Made by a program: the position numbers and the translations under genes
In this document: positions 34,301-44,930 of the stretch, piece after piece
Layout of the letters: each line of letters starts with the position of its first letter
Position numbering within the stretch: position 1 is the stretch's first letter
The notes under the pieces: generated by a model
What the model was told of the DNA's origin: nothing
What the model saw: only the letters and a program-made list of their open reading frames with translations
Database searches by the model: none
From: Bathymodiolus brooksi
Taxonomy: Eukaryota; Mollusca; Bivalvia; Mytilida; Modiolidae
NCBI GenBank assembly: GCA_963680875.1
Contig: OY804579.1
Coordinates: 37,780,397 to 37,844,396, forward strand
Length of the DNA stretch: 64,000 bases
Reading direction: 5' to 3'

Positions 34301-37300
34301 ACTGTTGGAACTGTTTCAATATCCAATATGATGGTGTTTAACGCCACTTTCAACAATATTTCAGTTATATCGTGGCGGTCCGTTTTATTGGTGGAGGAAA
34401 CTGGAGTACGCAGAGAAAACCACCGACCTGTCGCAAGTCGGGTCGGTGGTTTTCTCCGGTTCCTCCGTTTTCCTCTACAATAGAAAATTCACAGAGAGAG
34501 GCAAAATCGATACGTATCTTTAACACCATCGTCGGTAACCCACGGTTGATTCCGATACGTTCCTCTCTCTCCATCACCCGTGGGTCAAATCGCTTGTAAA
34601 TATTCGTACTCATGAATAATTCATAAGTCTTCGCATTACAAACTTCAAATGCGATTCAACCAATCAAATCGTTCCTTTCATAATGAGTTTGGTTAAAAGT
34701 TAAAAATGTCGGACCTGTTGCAAAATTTGGAGTGAAAGAATTGAGAGACTTTCAACAAGAATCTATAGACAATTTGCTTGAGGGAAAGGATGTTTATTGG
34801 TCAGATTTTTACCTCCGATACCAAAGAGTTTCACTTTCACAAACGTGATTTTGATTGGTTAATTCGAAACTTTGAATATTCATGCAAACGAATGTTCACA
34901 AGCGATTTGACCCACGGGTGATGGAGAGAGAGTAACGTATCGGAATCAACGGTGGGTTACCGACGATGCTTTAACACACAAATACATGACCGTTCACTTT
35001 CCTGTCTTGTTACAGGCACTCCAATAAAATGTGGTGGGGTTGAACTAGTTGCGTAGACCCAAACCTACCTTCTTAGTGAAATGATGCGTCATGCAAGTAC
35101 TTGGCACATGTGAGTAAACTGACAACTCTCACATATAACCGAGCGAATAGTGTTATTCCTCAACTCATGCATTTTATTACACTATAGAAAATAGAATTAA
35201 CATAAAAACCTAATGGACAACTTTTTTTTTAATAAACAACCATAAATTTTGAAATTAAATGTCAGAGTTCGTATATATCATATATTAACATATCTATGCA
35301 GAAAAAAATGTTGATTTAATAAATTTATTTTTAAGAATTGATTTTCTGTATACAATGTATTTACAGAAGTCAAACGGACTATACTCAGAATACGGTTACG
35401 TTGTAAAAAGTCTGAAAACAATCTGCAAACTCGAGCGCCGCATCATTTCACTAAGAGGGGAGGCTTGGTCCCATAACATTATTTTTACCTCGTCAGGAAA
35501 GTGAGCTGGCATGTATATATATGTTAGAATTATCGATTTTGGTTCTTTCTACAACTTTTCAATTTGATTTTAGATTTGTTCCAACAGTGTGCTATGTTTT
35601 GCTTTTCATTCATTGTCCATTTTCTATAGGACCTTACCATCGAATAGCAATGTAGTACAGTATCAATTTAATAGTAAAGATAGATATTAACTAGGGGTAA
35701 TGCCAAAACACTATAAAGACGTCTAAACACTAATTAATTTCTTGAAGATTTTCTATTGAATTTGTGAGTTTTAACCTTCCAAGCCATTTTGTCTGAAGTT
35801 TAGTAAATTTCCCACCCCATACACTTCTGTAGACCAACATGATTCCTCTACGTTCTGTCAGAATATTATCGCATCTTATAAATATGGCAGGAAACCCCAG
35901 GATGGCGGTTTATACCAAAACTGCCGATCATAACACTGTAAACATTATATAGATTGTTCTGATAGGACGGTTTATTGGGTATTTTTGGAGAGTCTATACC
36001 GAACTAAAGAACAAAGCATAAAAAACAACAATACAAAAACAAAAACAACAGAAAACCAAAAGCAAAACAAACAAACAAAAGCAATACGAAACAAAAAAAC
36101 AAACAAAAATAAAACAAAACAAAACAAAAAACAACATAAAAAACAAACAAACAAACAATAACCACGAGAATTTGTCGATTCATATCTAGAACGCATTTAA
36201 TATATTAATTATAGCATCATTATGTAGATGGTGGGCTAGATAGAGTACGGTAATCTAAGAATTTAAGAATTCAAATTAGAAAGTTTTATTACATTAAGCC
36301 GAAAGTAAATACTTACAATATTTAAATATCTCTGAGCCCAACGTTCGGTTGATCTAGGAAACAAAGGACTGTTGAAGCCAGTAGTGGCATCCCATGATCC
36401 ATGAAGGTCATAAGACATTAAATTAATAAAGTCCATATACCTATACAAAATAGATATACAACAAATTATTCATATTGATAAACAACGATTTAGTATCCAA
36501 TATTTATCACTTTTCGAAGAATCAAATCTCTATTTGAAACAATCGGCAAACGTCGTATGATTCCGTCAAGATGACGATACCAACGGAATCTGCCGAGGTT
36601 GCGATGAGTCTATTTGAAACACACGACATGTGCATTAAAGTTAAAAATATGAGCAAGAAAACATTCAATTAATTGGAGCCAAAGAAAACAGAAGCTTCTA
36701 ATTCTAACATTTTTGGGTTACAAAATGCATCTATTGTATATCAAGGTGTTATTGTGTACACTAATAGTAAATACTAATATCAGAGAACTATGTTCTCCCC
36801 AGTCTGCTCCCATCGCTATATTTCTGTTCGTTTGTTTTTGTTTTTATTTGTTTCTATTTTTCGTTCGAAAATCTCTATGACCATCAAAATGTTGTGAAAA
36901 TTCAAGTATCTGTTCTACTGCGTGTAAAGGTAATATTAAAACAACTTAAGATACATTTTTGAAAGTGACATTTCATTTGAAGACAAGAAAAATGAGTTCA
37001 TGCACAATTTGAAAAATAAATGGTGGCAAAATAGCAATTAACCTTATCAACCGAGGGACAAATATAATAGACATATAAGCAATTAAAAATAAACATAATT
37101 AACATTCCGAGTTTGAACCCCACTCAGTCGAGGAACAACATTATGTGATAAAGTTTGTCAGTGACTTGCGACGGGTCGGTGGTTTTCTCCGGGTACTCCG
37201 GTTTCCTCCACCAATAAAACTGACCGCCACGATATAGCTGAAATATTGTTGAAAGTGGCGTTCAGCATCAACAAACTTAGCCAAATCTAGAACATTAATA

Positions 37301-40300
37301 TATAACAATAATTCTCCTTTTATCAGTACCTCCTTCCTGGTGTGTCCAGATAATGTGTCAGTACAATATAAAGCTGACCGCCACGATATAACTGAAATAT
37401 TGTTGAAAGTGGCGTTAAACACGATAAACTCAAACAAAACCAACCTAAAAAATATAATGTGAAACTAATCACAACGAAATCGTGGGATAATATAAAAATT
37501 AAGTTTGGTCAGAGGATTGATCATAGTGGATTAGACAATGTCAACTTCTGGTAACTGTTATAGTAACCTTACTGTGCCAATACAGGGACGTCATATGCCG
37601 TGTCGATTGTACTCTTGCTAGCAGCCACCGCGGCTGACAGTAACAAACGTTCTGATCCTGTAACTGCTGCTTCTGCCTCGAATGCTTCTCTTAGCTCCTG
37701 AAAACAAGTACGCCAAATAAAATGTGCGTTACTCCAATACCTTAAAAGCATGGAAAAATGTTCACATCCGGTTAGTAGATCGTGCGGATACTTTGAACAG
37801 TCATAAGATAAGATAAGAATTTTTTATTGCCAATTAAGGGCCCACAAGGGGAAAACAATTTAATACAATGATTGAAATGATTGGAGACATACAAATATAC
37901 ATGTAAACACACACAAAAACCAGGAAAACATATTTATGTTCAGTGACTGCACGGCCAGATCAGAGCCTATCAAATACCACCGTAAATCAATTCACATTTA
38001 ATATAATATAACATGTATAATAACTATAATAATTCACCTAACCTAATGATACCTATAGGATCAGTTGTGTCCTCGCAGCAAAAAACATTCCTCAATAAAA
38101 CTACCTAATTTTTTCAAAACTTGTTCATGTTCATTAGTAAATAGCCAGACAAATTTTAATGATGTGTCCATGTATCTAAAATTTGGACATAAGTCAATAA
38201 CTTTATCAAAAAATTTTACTCTAATATTTTCATATAAGGGACAGTCGACAATAAAATGTTTCTCATCTTCAATATCTCCCTTAGAACAATTTGTGCATTT
38301 TATTTCTGATCTTATAATGTTCTTATATCTGTCAGTTTCAATATTTAATGAATGAGCACTGACTCTTATCTTACATATAGATTGTCGAATTTTAAAATTA
38401 TTAATTTGTAAATATTTCTCTTTCCCAAAATGGGTCATATGATTACGGGATATATTTTTCTGGTCAAATATTTTGCATCTGATTTTTTGCTTATTTTTTA
38501 AGTAATTTTTGAATTTTTCACATATGATGAACAGTAATAATAATATTTAATCAGTGGATGGATTATCATACGATTATATTTGTTTTATCTAATCTTAATG
38601 TAAACTACTTCGTTGAAAGTAGTTTGAAGTATTGTTATTTACAAGTTAAAATAAAGCTAACACGAAAATATATAACTTATTTAGTTTGTATATAGGGTTG
38701 AAATACATTTCTTAAGTAATTAATTGTTTCATATTGAAATCTATGGCCGCGTGATTTCATGAGATTTTTGGAACTTGCAAATTCCTGTTTTGTATGTCTC
38801 TACTTTAAAAAAATTAAATGTACGGTATGTCTTCATATACATTAATATGATCGTTAAAAAAGAATTGGTGTGACTATTTATTTGTGTTGTAAATGAATGA
38901 CCGCGTGTACAGTACTTATAATAATTTAAAGAATAGAATCTTTAAATCCATATACACGTATTGTCAACTATACTCAGTTCTTTTTTTTTTGGAGAGGGGG
39001 AGGGGAGGGGATTGATTGATTGATTGGTGTTTAATGGCAACTTTGGAAGTATTTCAGCTATATCGTGGGATTGAACAAATTGTATTATTGACTTATACAC
39101 ATACGGGGGAGGTGACGGGGTTGTACTATTGGCCGAATATCTTTACTTCTTCATTTTTTGTGCTGTCTACAAAATTACAAGATATCATCTTATACTAATG
39201 AAAAATCACATTACCTTAGCAAGAAGACCAAAATTCTTCTTGTCTTCGTGTGCACCACCTCTGTTGGCTGGGTATTCCCAGTCCATATCGAGTCCATCAA
39301 ATTTGTGATCTCGTAAGTATTTAACAGCAGATTGTATAAATTGTCTTCTTGATTCCACTGTACTGGCCATTCTTGAATAAGCAATGCTTCCGGCGGTCCA
39401 ACCACCAAGGGCCAGTGAAGTTTTTAAAGATGGATTGTTCCGTTTTAAGTCATGAATCTGTACATAACTGCAAAAATTATTGCACGAATTTAAATGAGAT
39501 AGCATTATGAAATCATTCCCGTTATCCTGATTCCGAACCAACCAGTCTTTATTTTTATTTCTTAATACTGTATGCTTAGCGGAGAAGCAGCAAATACTAA
39601 TTTTACAGTCCTTTGTTCGACCCGACCGGACCTCGATCACACGATCCACTGCCCTCGAGACAAGCATGCTAACAAGTACACCACCGGCACGGTTTAATTG
39701 TGAAGAAAACAAAACTGGTTAATTAACAAATACTTATTTACATGTATTTACATGTACATGTATGCAATAACACTTTCAAATACATTGCATATGCATAACT
39801 ATGTTCTGACAAGTATTCAAAACTATTGAAACTACATTTTGTACTTTGGTGTTGATATTCTTGATTTTATTTTAATACTCCATGATACGAAGGCTCGTTG
39901 CTGATTGGTCGGTTGAAAAAATAATTCCTGACAATCCGGGAGATCGTTAGATGTTTGTAATAAAATGAAAAACGAAAAATAGCATGTGACCGTTAAAGCG
40001 GTTCTGGAATCCAATCGCAAAATCGTACCAAGAGGTAAAATTGACGCAGTCACTTCAATAAATAGTGACTCGGTTAAAGTAGTCATATGGCCCCAAACAT
40101 TGCCTCAGAATATAAGCAACAAATTAGAATATAAGAAAAACGTTCGACAAGCATTTAAAACTAAATTAAATATTACTTACAGTTGATAATCATTGCCTTC
40201 TAATTTTTGTACCGTGTTACCAACTAATTTACCGAATGCAAATATTAAGTGTGTACATAATGTAGGATCTATATCACTGGGTAAGAATTTCCCTTCTCCA

Positions 40301-42026
40301 AGGCGGTACTGCGACCAGTTAGTGTAGTAACATACTCTTTTATATGTGGCTAATCCTGCAAATCAATAGGGTAACAAATACTGCATTATTCAATAAACTG
40401 TGCACAGTTTTTTTTTGGCAAACACGGTGTCAGGAGGGGGAGAGATAACTCAATATTGTGACATATATGTAGTAGTATTACCTCCCTTTAATTTGGAATA
40501 AAATGTATTTTGCACACTAAGAAGTTTAGATACACTTCTGAGAGATGAGCAACAATGACTTTTATCTGTTTAATGATAAATTAATATCATATACTTTTTG
40601 AGCAAGGAAATCCCGTAATTGGGGATAAATAATATGCATAGTTCTGTTCAGTTTGAAACAAATATCAATTGTAATTTAAGAATCTAAACACCTTATCTGT
40701 TTGTTATGTCCGTTTAAGTTGAACATTAGGAAGTTGTATTAAGATATTAAAACGCCGTTTTAAAATTTAGCGCCATTGTTAAGTTTATTTTCATTTTGAC
40801 AAATGCTACTAAAATTGTTTGTTAATCAAACTCTTCTATAATAAAGTTTAAATAATAATAAGACCTCTCTTTTTTTTCTTTCGTCGTCAAAGCAAATATT
40901 TTAGCTATGTAATAAACATTTGCAAAAAGTAGAATTCTTACAGATTTAACTACACATTAAACATTTGCTACACAGGAGTAAGGTGAGTGAAATGTTCTGT
41001 TGTGAACAAATCCTATGTCTTTATATTTTAAAATAGGGACCGTCCATTTAACTTTAAAAGAGAGTGTCTATGTCTATTTCCACCGTGCCATATTTTTTTT
41101 TTCTTGACATGAAGAATTGCCAACTTTTTTTCAAATTTTAACAAACTATCTCGTTGAATAGTGCAGTGTCAAATTATTAATTTTTTGTGCATTTTGTCTA
41201 TAATATTTGGCGACAGAAAGCTTAAAAAAACAACCCAAACAAATAGACGAAAACAAAAATACCCAATACCCCCTTTTTTAATGTTAAATGAGTATTCCCT
41301 TAAATTTACGTCAAACGTGAACTATATTTATTTCGACAATAAGCCAGTAAATTACCTCTTAATATTCATTGTCTAACTTCATGACAAAGTTTGAATAATA
41401 CAGTTCAAATAATTTCTTCAGATACAAAAATCCACCATTTTAACCAGGATCTAATGGTAATATTTTAACAAGGGGTGTAAAAACAAACCCAAAGGATATA
41501 AAAACACAGATGTAATCATCAACAAGCCAGACCTCTCCTTTCACCCGTCAGCATTTTTTTTGTCTGTTAAGTGTGTCTATATATAGAACAGATTTATTTG
41601 TCTATAAATATAAATATTAATTATTATTTATATTTCTTTATAAACATCTTATTGAACACTTTAATTCCACTAACATTTTAATCGATCATATACAATGGTT
41701 TGGTTTGGTTTATGGTATTTAACGCCACTTTGAACAATATTTCAGTTATAGTGTGGCAGTCACTTGTATTAGTGGCGGAAACCGGAGTACCCGGGGAAAA
41801 CCACTGACCTGTCGTATGTCACTGACAAATCTTATCACATAATGCAATGTCTTGGCACATATAAATAAATGTAATTAAAAAATGTGAAAATGTTTCCTAG
41901 CTATTCAATTACATCATCTGTGAAAAAAAAAAATAATAAAACAATATAACTTATGAATTACTTTTACGTGTACCTACCTAGCTGAAAATAAAACACCAAT
42001 GTAAGAATTCCAGCTAATTTGACCAT
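28342..42026 (-). CDS. Secreted GH18 chitinase with three CBM14 domains, complete, 11 coding exons
   Basis: Hydrolyses chitin outside the cell. Exons (minus strand): 42026-41978, 40355-40181, 39467-39215, 37697-37573, 36440-36317, 34104-33922, 33029-32907, 32405-32168, 30641-30300, 29722-29447, 28511-28342. All borders are GT-AG and all phases agree, giving 2,058 nt and 685 residues. Residues 1-19: signal peptide ([16 protein letters not shown]). About 22-370: GH18 barrel with [27 protein letters not shown] (D132, D135, D137 and proton donor E139 of DxxDxDxE), MSYDLHGSW and [13 protein letters not shown] (W359). 427-478, 540-591 and 632-683: three six-cysteine CBM14/peritrophin-A domains, each with one exon start just before Cys-1. 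Thr/Ser/Pro-rich linkers lie between them. Nothing essential is missing, so activity is expected. Roles known for molluscan chitinases include digestion, immunity and shell matrix; this sequence does not decide among them. Confidence 0.95.
28880..28985 (-). mobile_element. Dispersed repeat family C fragment in chitinase intron 10
   Basis: AGAGTTTGAACAAACATAAG, GGGGTAATCAGAATCCG, GACAGCCAACAGAATGGCC and GGACAAAAGGACAAACAACG; the terminal part is missing. Confidence 0.8.
29100..29480 (-). repeat. Minisatellite, ~41-bp unit, about 8-9 copies, containing the exon-10 splice donor
   Basis: On the minus strand each unit reads GTTCCATCAAGTATGT, then ATTTTTTCTGAGCAATTTC and ACGCAG. The first unit is the 3' end of chitinase exon 10, whose donor AA|GTATGT lies inside it (29447/29446). 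Later units repeat the donor-like GTATGT or GTACGT and an acceptor-like pyrimidine-AG. Copies vary by a few bases; one carries a TATATA insertion. Confidence 0.9.
30010..30270 (-). mobile_element. SINE family B, minus orientation, in chitinase intron 9
   Basis: ATTGTTTGTTTGATATTACA, TATTGCTAGCTCAATCAGAC, CATGTCGCTCCACTTGCAC and the diverged inverted head ACCTGACCGAGGACGATGG to CCGACCATTACACAATCAAT. It ends only about 30 bp from the exon-9 donor at 30299. Confidence 0.75.
30686..30800. repeat. Minisatellite, 36-bp unit, three copies
   Basis: Unit AAACATCGGTATGACTCGG and AGATGACAGAATCAATT, in chitinase intron 8. Confidence 0.93.
31062..31139. repeat. Minisatellite, 19-bp unit, four copies
   Basis: TACATTCCACTGATGCTGT repeated without change, in chitinase intron 8. 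Confidence 0.95.
31672..31800 (+). mobile_element. SINE family B, degenerate head and internal deletion
   Basis: TTAGTGCGCTTACTTCGAGT, GCGGTAGATCGTAG and ATTGGTATTTGATG, then AGCGAGCTAACACTATTAAA. Confidence 0.6.
33410..33772. repeat. Two short minisatellites in chitinase intron 6
   Basis: 33410-33474: about three copies of a 21-bp unit TTCTGCTTCTAAATTATATTT (given here as TTCTGCTTCTAAAT + TATATTT). 33645-33772: four copies of a ~36-bp unit with AAACGTTTCGGCAGAA and ATCTTTGTCTCCATTC. Sequence between them is AT-rich and unremarkable. Confidence 0.88.
34331..34478 (-). mobile_element. SINE family A, core in minus orientation followed by a short inverted copy
   Basis: ATGGTGTTTAACGCCACTTT to GAAAACCACCGACCTGTCGC (34331-34441, minus), then GGGTCGGTGGTTTTCTCCGG to CCTCTAC (plus). 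The two parts are head to head. Confidence 0.8.
34527..34968. mobile_element. 442-bp MITE with ~85-bp inverted ends and 9-bp target duplication
   Basis: Ends CATCGTCGGTAACCCAC and GTGGGTTACCGACGATG; the arms go on through GATTCCGATACGTTCCTC, ATCACCCGTGGGTCAAATCG and CTTGTAAATATTCGT. Flanks are identical: CTTTAACAC at 34518-34526 and 34969-34977. The interior is AT-rich and non-coding. A 9-bp duplication with long inverted ends suggests a Mutator-like or other 8-10-bp-duplicating superfamily; the class is not certain. Confidence 0.85.
35592..36316. other. Chitinase intron 5, remaining part, with an A-rich repeat
   Basis: 36005-36150 is a low-complexity run of AAAACAAAAACAAC-type sequence. No other structure recognised. 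Confidence 0.6.
36441..37104. other. Chitinase intron 4, right of the SINEs
   Basis: No exon, hairpin or repeat recognised; AT-rich. Confidence 0.4.
37105..37436 (+). mobile_element. SINE family A, one copy plus a partial second copy
   Basis: 37105-37264: CCGAGTTTGAACCCCACTCA, ACATTATGTGATAAAGTTTG, GGGTCGGTGGTTTTCTCCGG and AAAGTGGCGTTCAGC. 37373-37436: GCTGACCGCCACGATATAAC to GGCGTTAAACACGATAAAC. In chitinase intron 4. Confidence 0.9.
37800..38560 (-). mobile_element. LINE fragment: 3' end of ORF2 plus 3' UTR and tail
   Basis: On the minus strand an open frame from about 38550 to 38061 encodes a Lys-rich stretch, then [40 protein letters not shown], and ends RGHN. The Cys-His arrangement C-x2-C-x9-H-x4-C is typical of the C-terminal region of several animal LINE ORF2 proteins. 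The 3' UTR holds GTGGGCCCTTAATTGGCAAT and ends in a (TCTTA)n-like tail at 37800-37815. The 5' part with reverse transcriptase is missing, as in a 5'-truncated insertion. It lies in chitinase intron 3, in the gene's orientation. Confidence 0.8.
38561..39214. other. Rest of chitinase intron 3
   Basis: AT-rich. A G-rich run at 38990-39010 is followed by (GATT)n GGTGTTTAATGGCAACTTTG (39010-39070), a family-B-type SINE tail in minus orientation. Confidence 0.55.
39520..39692 (-). mobile_element. SINE family B, head half, in chitinase intron 2
   Basis: TTATCCTGATTCCGAACCAA, ACCAGTCTTTATTTTTATTT, GTATGCTTAGCGGAGAAGC and the inverted head GATCACACGATCCACTGC. The left end is about 50 bp from the exon-3 acceptor. 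Confidence 0.85.
41034..41290. mobile_element. MITE-like repeat family G in chitinase intron 1
   Basis: AGGGACCGTCCATTTAACTT, then TCTTGACATGAAGAATTGCC, TCAAATTTTAACAAAC and TAGTGCAGTGTCAAATTATT, ending in a C-run. The same order appears at 43030-43320. The right terminal repeat is not clear in this copy. Confidence 0.6.
41694..41854 (-). mobile_element. SINE family A, minus orientation, in chitinase intron 1
   Basis: GGTTTATGGTATTTAACGCC, CAATATTTCAGTTATAGTGT, GGAAACCGGAGTACCCGGGG and CAAATCTTATCACATAATGC. Confidence 0.9.
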
Positions 42027-43029
42027 TTTATATAATTCTCCTCTGATTAGCGTTGGTATTCAAACTATAAATATGTCCGTATATAGTCACTTTACAGTTG
42101 GACCGTTACCATTACCCCGAGGTCCGACTATAACTTTATCTAAACTTGTATCTTTTTTCCCCTCTCTATCTCTCTCTTTATTTTGTAACCACTCATCGTG
42201 TACCGGATATTAAAAATCGTTTTCTTTATTTTACGTTTATTCTATAAATATGATCCGTTAACATTGGTATTGTTTCTTATGTATAACGGACGTATTAATA
42301 TGTTGTACCTTCCGAACACATATGAAGAGCTTATAAGTGTTAAGCATTAGATATTAAACATAGAACAAGTGGCTAGCACTGTAAAACACACCGTAGTCAT
42401 GACTTGTGTCAAAAAAATTCAATACGCAATTTACATGACTTAACTATATTTGTATAGTATGAAACAGGTGCAAGAGAACTAACTAAAGACGACTCGGACC
42501 GTTAAGAGTGAAACCAAATTTTGAAGTCCTAAATCGCATTATGACCCAATTTACAGACAAACCGGACCGAGAATAATATAATTTATGCTCCTTGTGACAG
42601 ATAGTATATGTGGTTCTTTTGACTGGAAGCGAATTTCTGCAGGTTTCTGCATTGTTTATCTATATCTGTATCGTCGCGGAAGACAACACATAGATATTGC
42701 CCAACATATAATGTTTTTTTTAGGTCTATATGTACCTAATGTATCTAATTTAATATAACGATTAAGTTGAACCGGACTTGCTGTTTTCCTAGATTTTAGA
42801 CGAATATTACTTTTTTTATATTATGATAGTTTAATCCGATTTTTAACGATTATCCATGTTCATATTATGTGTTGTTATCCGCTGATTCGTATGTTAAATA
42901 TTAAGATGTTAAAAAGCATTCCCATGCATATCCGTTTGCTCTTAACAGCGACCGATTCGAGCGTCTTTTGAAACGGAGTTAAATATTGACTCACTCGTCA
43001 ATGTTAACTATGCATATTCATTTGGTCAT
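42027..43029. other. Chitinase 5' flank
   Basis: Upstream of the chitinase ATG (to the right, since the gene is on the minus strand). TATAAA directly precedes the ATG on the minus strand, which is too close to be the TATA box of this transcript. No transcription start can be fixed. Confidence 0.35.
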
Positions 43030-43320
43030 AAGGGACCGACCATTTAACCATTAGGTGTTTTTTCTCGGTGCCACACATTTTTATTTTTTTTTCACACGAA
43101 ACAAAAATCAGATAATTTCCTTGACATGAAAAAAAATCGGTAATTTTTATTTAAATTTTGACAAACAATTCTTCTTGAAAACAGCAGGGTCAGATTAATT
43201 ATTATTTTGAATCTTTCAGGGTCAAGATATTTCTTTCTGTATTATTTATGACAGAAAACAAGCCCCCCCCCCTCCTCCCCCCCCCCCCCCCCCCCCACAC
43301 ACACACACTAAGAGGTCCCT
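43030..43320. mobile_element. MITE-like repeat family G with a long C-run
   Basis: AAGGGACCGACCATTTAACC at the left and TAAGAGGTCCCTAATA at the right are short inverted ends. 43263-43310 is an almost pure C-run followed by (CA)n; the minus strand could form G-quadruplexes there. Confidence 0.65.
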
Positions 43321-43437
43321 AATAATACTACAACACTAATTAAACAACATCGTATTAAATAATTACTGTTAATTTTGATTAATTATAGTAGGTTTTCTAT
43401 CATTTTCTTCTGTCATATTGTCTTGGTAAATTTCATA

Positions 43438-43600
43438 TGTAGAGGAAACTGGAATATCCACAAAAAACCACCAACCTTCTGCATATACTAATAAACTTTT
43501 CTTCCAAATAATGTTGTGTCGAATACAACTCACCACGAACGGAAGTCAAATCACAAGTCTTAGTGGTAATAGATATTGACTGGATCTAATGCACATGCAA
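43438..43600 (-). mobile_element. SINE family A, degenerate, minus orientation
   Basis: TAGAGGAAACTGGAATATCC, AAATAATGTTGTGTCGAATA, CAACTCACCACGAACGG and CAAGTCTTAGTGGTAATAG. Confidence 0.7.
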
Positions 43601-43739
43601 ATCGAACTAGGGTAAACTAATGATAACAGACGCCTTTATTAATCAGATGTGGGTTCTGAAGAACACTAAAGATCTGTTAAGAGACCATACAATCTAGGCC
43701 CCTCTCCTCCTGCAATAGCATTAAAACATTTTAAATATC

Positions 43740-44470
43740 TACCCTTTACACAACTATACCCCCACTCAAAGCTGAAAGACAGATAAAGTGAGTTGGTCCA
43801 ACTGTGTTTCATAAAAAAGAATCGCCAAGTATATACAAATACTTTGTTCTAGAAAGGGACAAATCTTATTTTGTAAAAAAAAAACCCACACACTTTGATT
43901 CTACCAAAAAGTTCTCTGAAACTGATATCATCAAAATGCTCGAGATTTTGATTGACAACATATTTTTTATGTTTGTTGGAAGTGTTTTTCAACAGACAGT
44001 CGGCATACCTATGGGTACAACTGTGCTCCTCTTCTCGTTGACTTGTCCCTTTATTCGTACGAGGCAGACTTCATACAGGGGCTTCTCAAGAAAAATGGAA
44101 AGAATCTAGCCCAATATTTTAATTTCACGTTCCGCATATATATATAGATGATGTCCTTTCACTAACTAATTCTATGTTTGGTGATTTTGTTGATCGCATC
44201 TATTCCATTGAGCTTGAAATAAAGGATACCACAGTAACAGATTGATCTGATTCAAACCTTGACCTATACCTCGAAATTGACAGCGGGGGGCAGTAAAGAA
44301 CGAAACTCTACGACAAAAGAGATGATTTCAATTTTCCCATTGTGAACTTTCCATTATATGTAGCAACATTCAAGCAGCGCTTGCATATGGAGTATATACC
44401 TCTCAGTTGATCCAATATTCCAAAGCTTCTTGTTCCTTGATAGAGGGTTGCTTCTAACAAGAAAGCTAAT
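43740..44470 (+). pseudogene. Decayed reverse transcriptase, probably of a Penelope-like element
   Basis: An open stretch (43804-44106) includes FSETDIIKMLEILIDNI and FQQTVGIPMGT, the QxxGIPMGT motif of an RT fingers/palm region. After frameshifts the catalytic YIDDVL can be read at about 44140-44160 and KLYDKRDDFNFPIVNFPL at about 44310-44355. At least one stop (near 44243) and several shifts break it. The G-I-P-M-G-T and Y-I-D-D pair is typical of Penelope-like RTs; a related RT class cannot be excluded. A second, worse fragment is at 62440. Confidence 0.7.
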
Positions 44471-44474
44471 GAAG

Positions 44475-44605
44475 CAAGTTTTATTTGTAATGCTTTGTAG
44501 ATCGTTGTTTGTCCTTTTTCTTTTGACCATTGTATTGTCTGTCCTTCTTCGATTTGGGGATTCTGATTACCCATTTGGTATCTTCAAACTCTTCTTAATA
44601 CGTAG
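44475..44605 (+). mobile_element. Dispersed repeat family C, directly after the RT fragment
   Basis: GTAATGCTTTGTAGATCGTT, GACCATTGTATTGTCTGTCC and ATTACCCATTTGGTATCTTC; it begins in the middle of the family sequence, right where the RT similarity ends. Confidence 0.85.
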
Positions 44606-44930
44606 TCCATACCGGTTTTACCAGTTTAAGATTTCAGTCATAGATCTAGATGTCTTTATCATATCTTATATGAAATTAAGTCTGAATATGCTTTGTATAA
44701 TATAATTTATCCTGCGCTTGTTTTATTTGAGATGGCAAATCGCATTGACTGGATACATTTTTGCTACATACTGTCACTGACAGAAATATATAGCTTTTCT
44801 AGTACCCCTGTCATATGCTACCTGTTGAGATTTGGGAACCTAGTTGTAAATCCAGTTCACTTCCTGTTGACAGATAATTATATAATTTTATCATTTAATT
44901 TAAAATATAAACGTCGATGGATTAAAATCT
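44606..44930. other. Spacer without recognised features
   Basis: AT-rich, nothing recognised. Confidence 0.3.

Larger units (their letters stand above)
34298..35591. mobile_element. Foldback element family E, ~1.3 kb, invaded by a SINE and a MITE
   Basis: Ends are inverted: CACACTGTTGGAAC at 34298 and GTTCCAACAGTGTG ending at 35591. Inner inverted pairs are AAAATCGATA / TATCGATTTT, TTCACTTTCCTG / CAGGAAAGTGAG and TTAGTGAAATGATGCG / CGCATCATTTCACTAA. The left arm is enlarged by a SINE A (34331-34441) and a 442-bp MITE (34527-34968). Lies in chitinase intron 5. Confidence 0.75.

Noticed and set aside
39206..39712. 168-codon frame starting upstream of chitinase exon 3
   Set aside because: The first half is SINE B read through the intron; a clear acceptor at 39469-39468 marks the true exon start.
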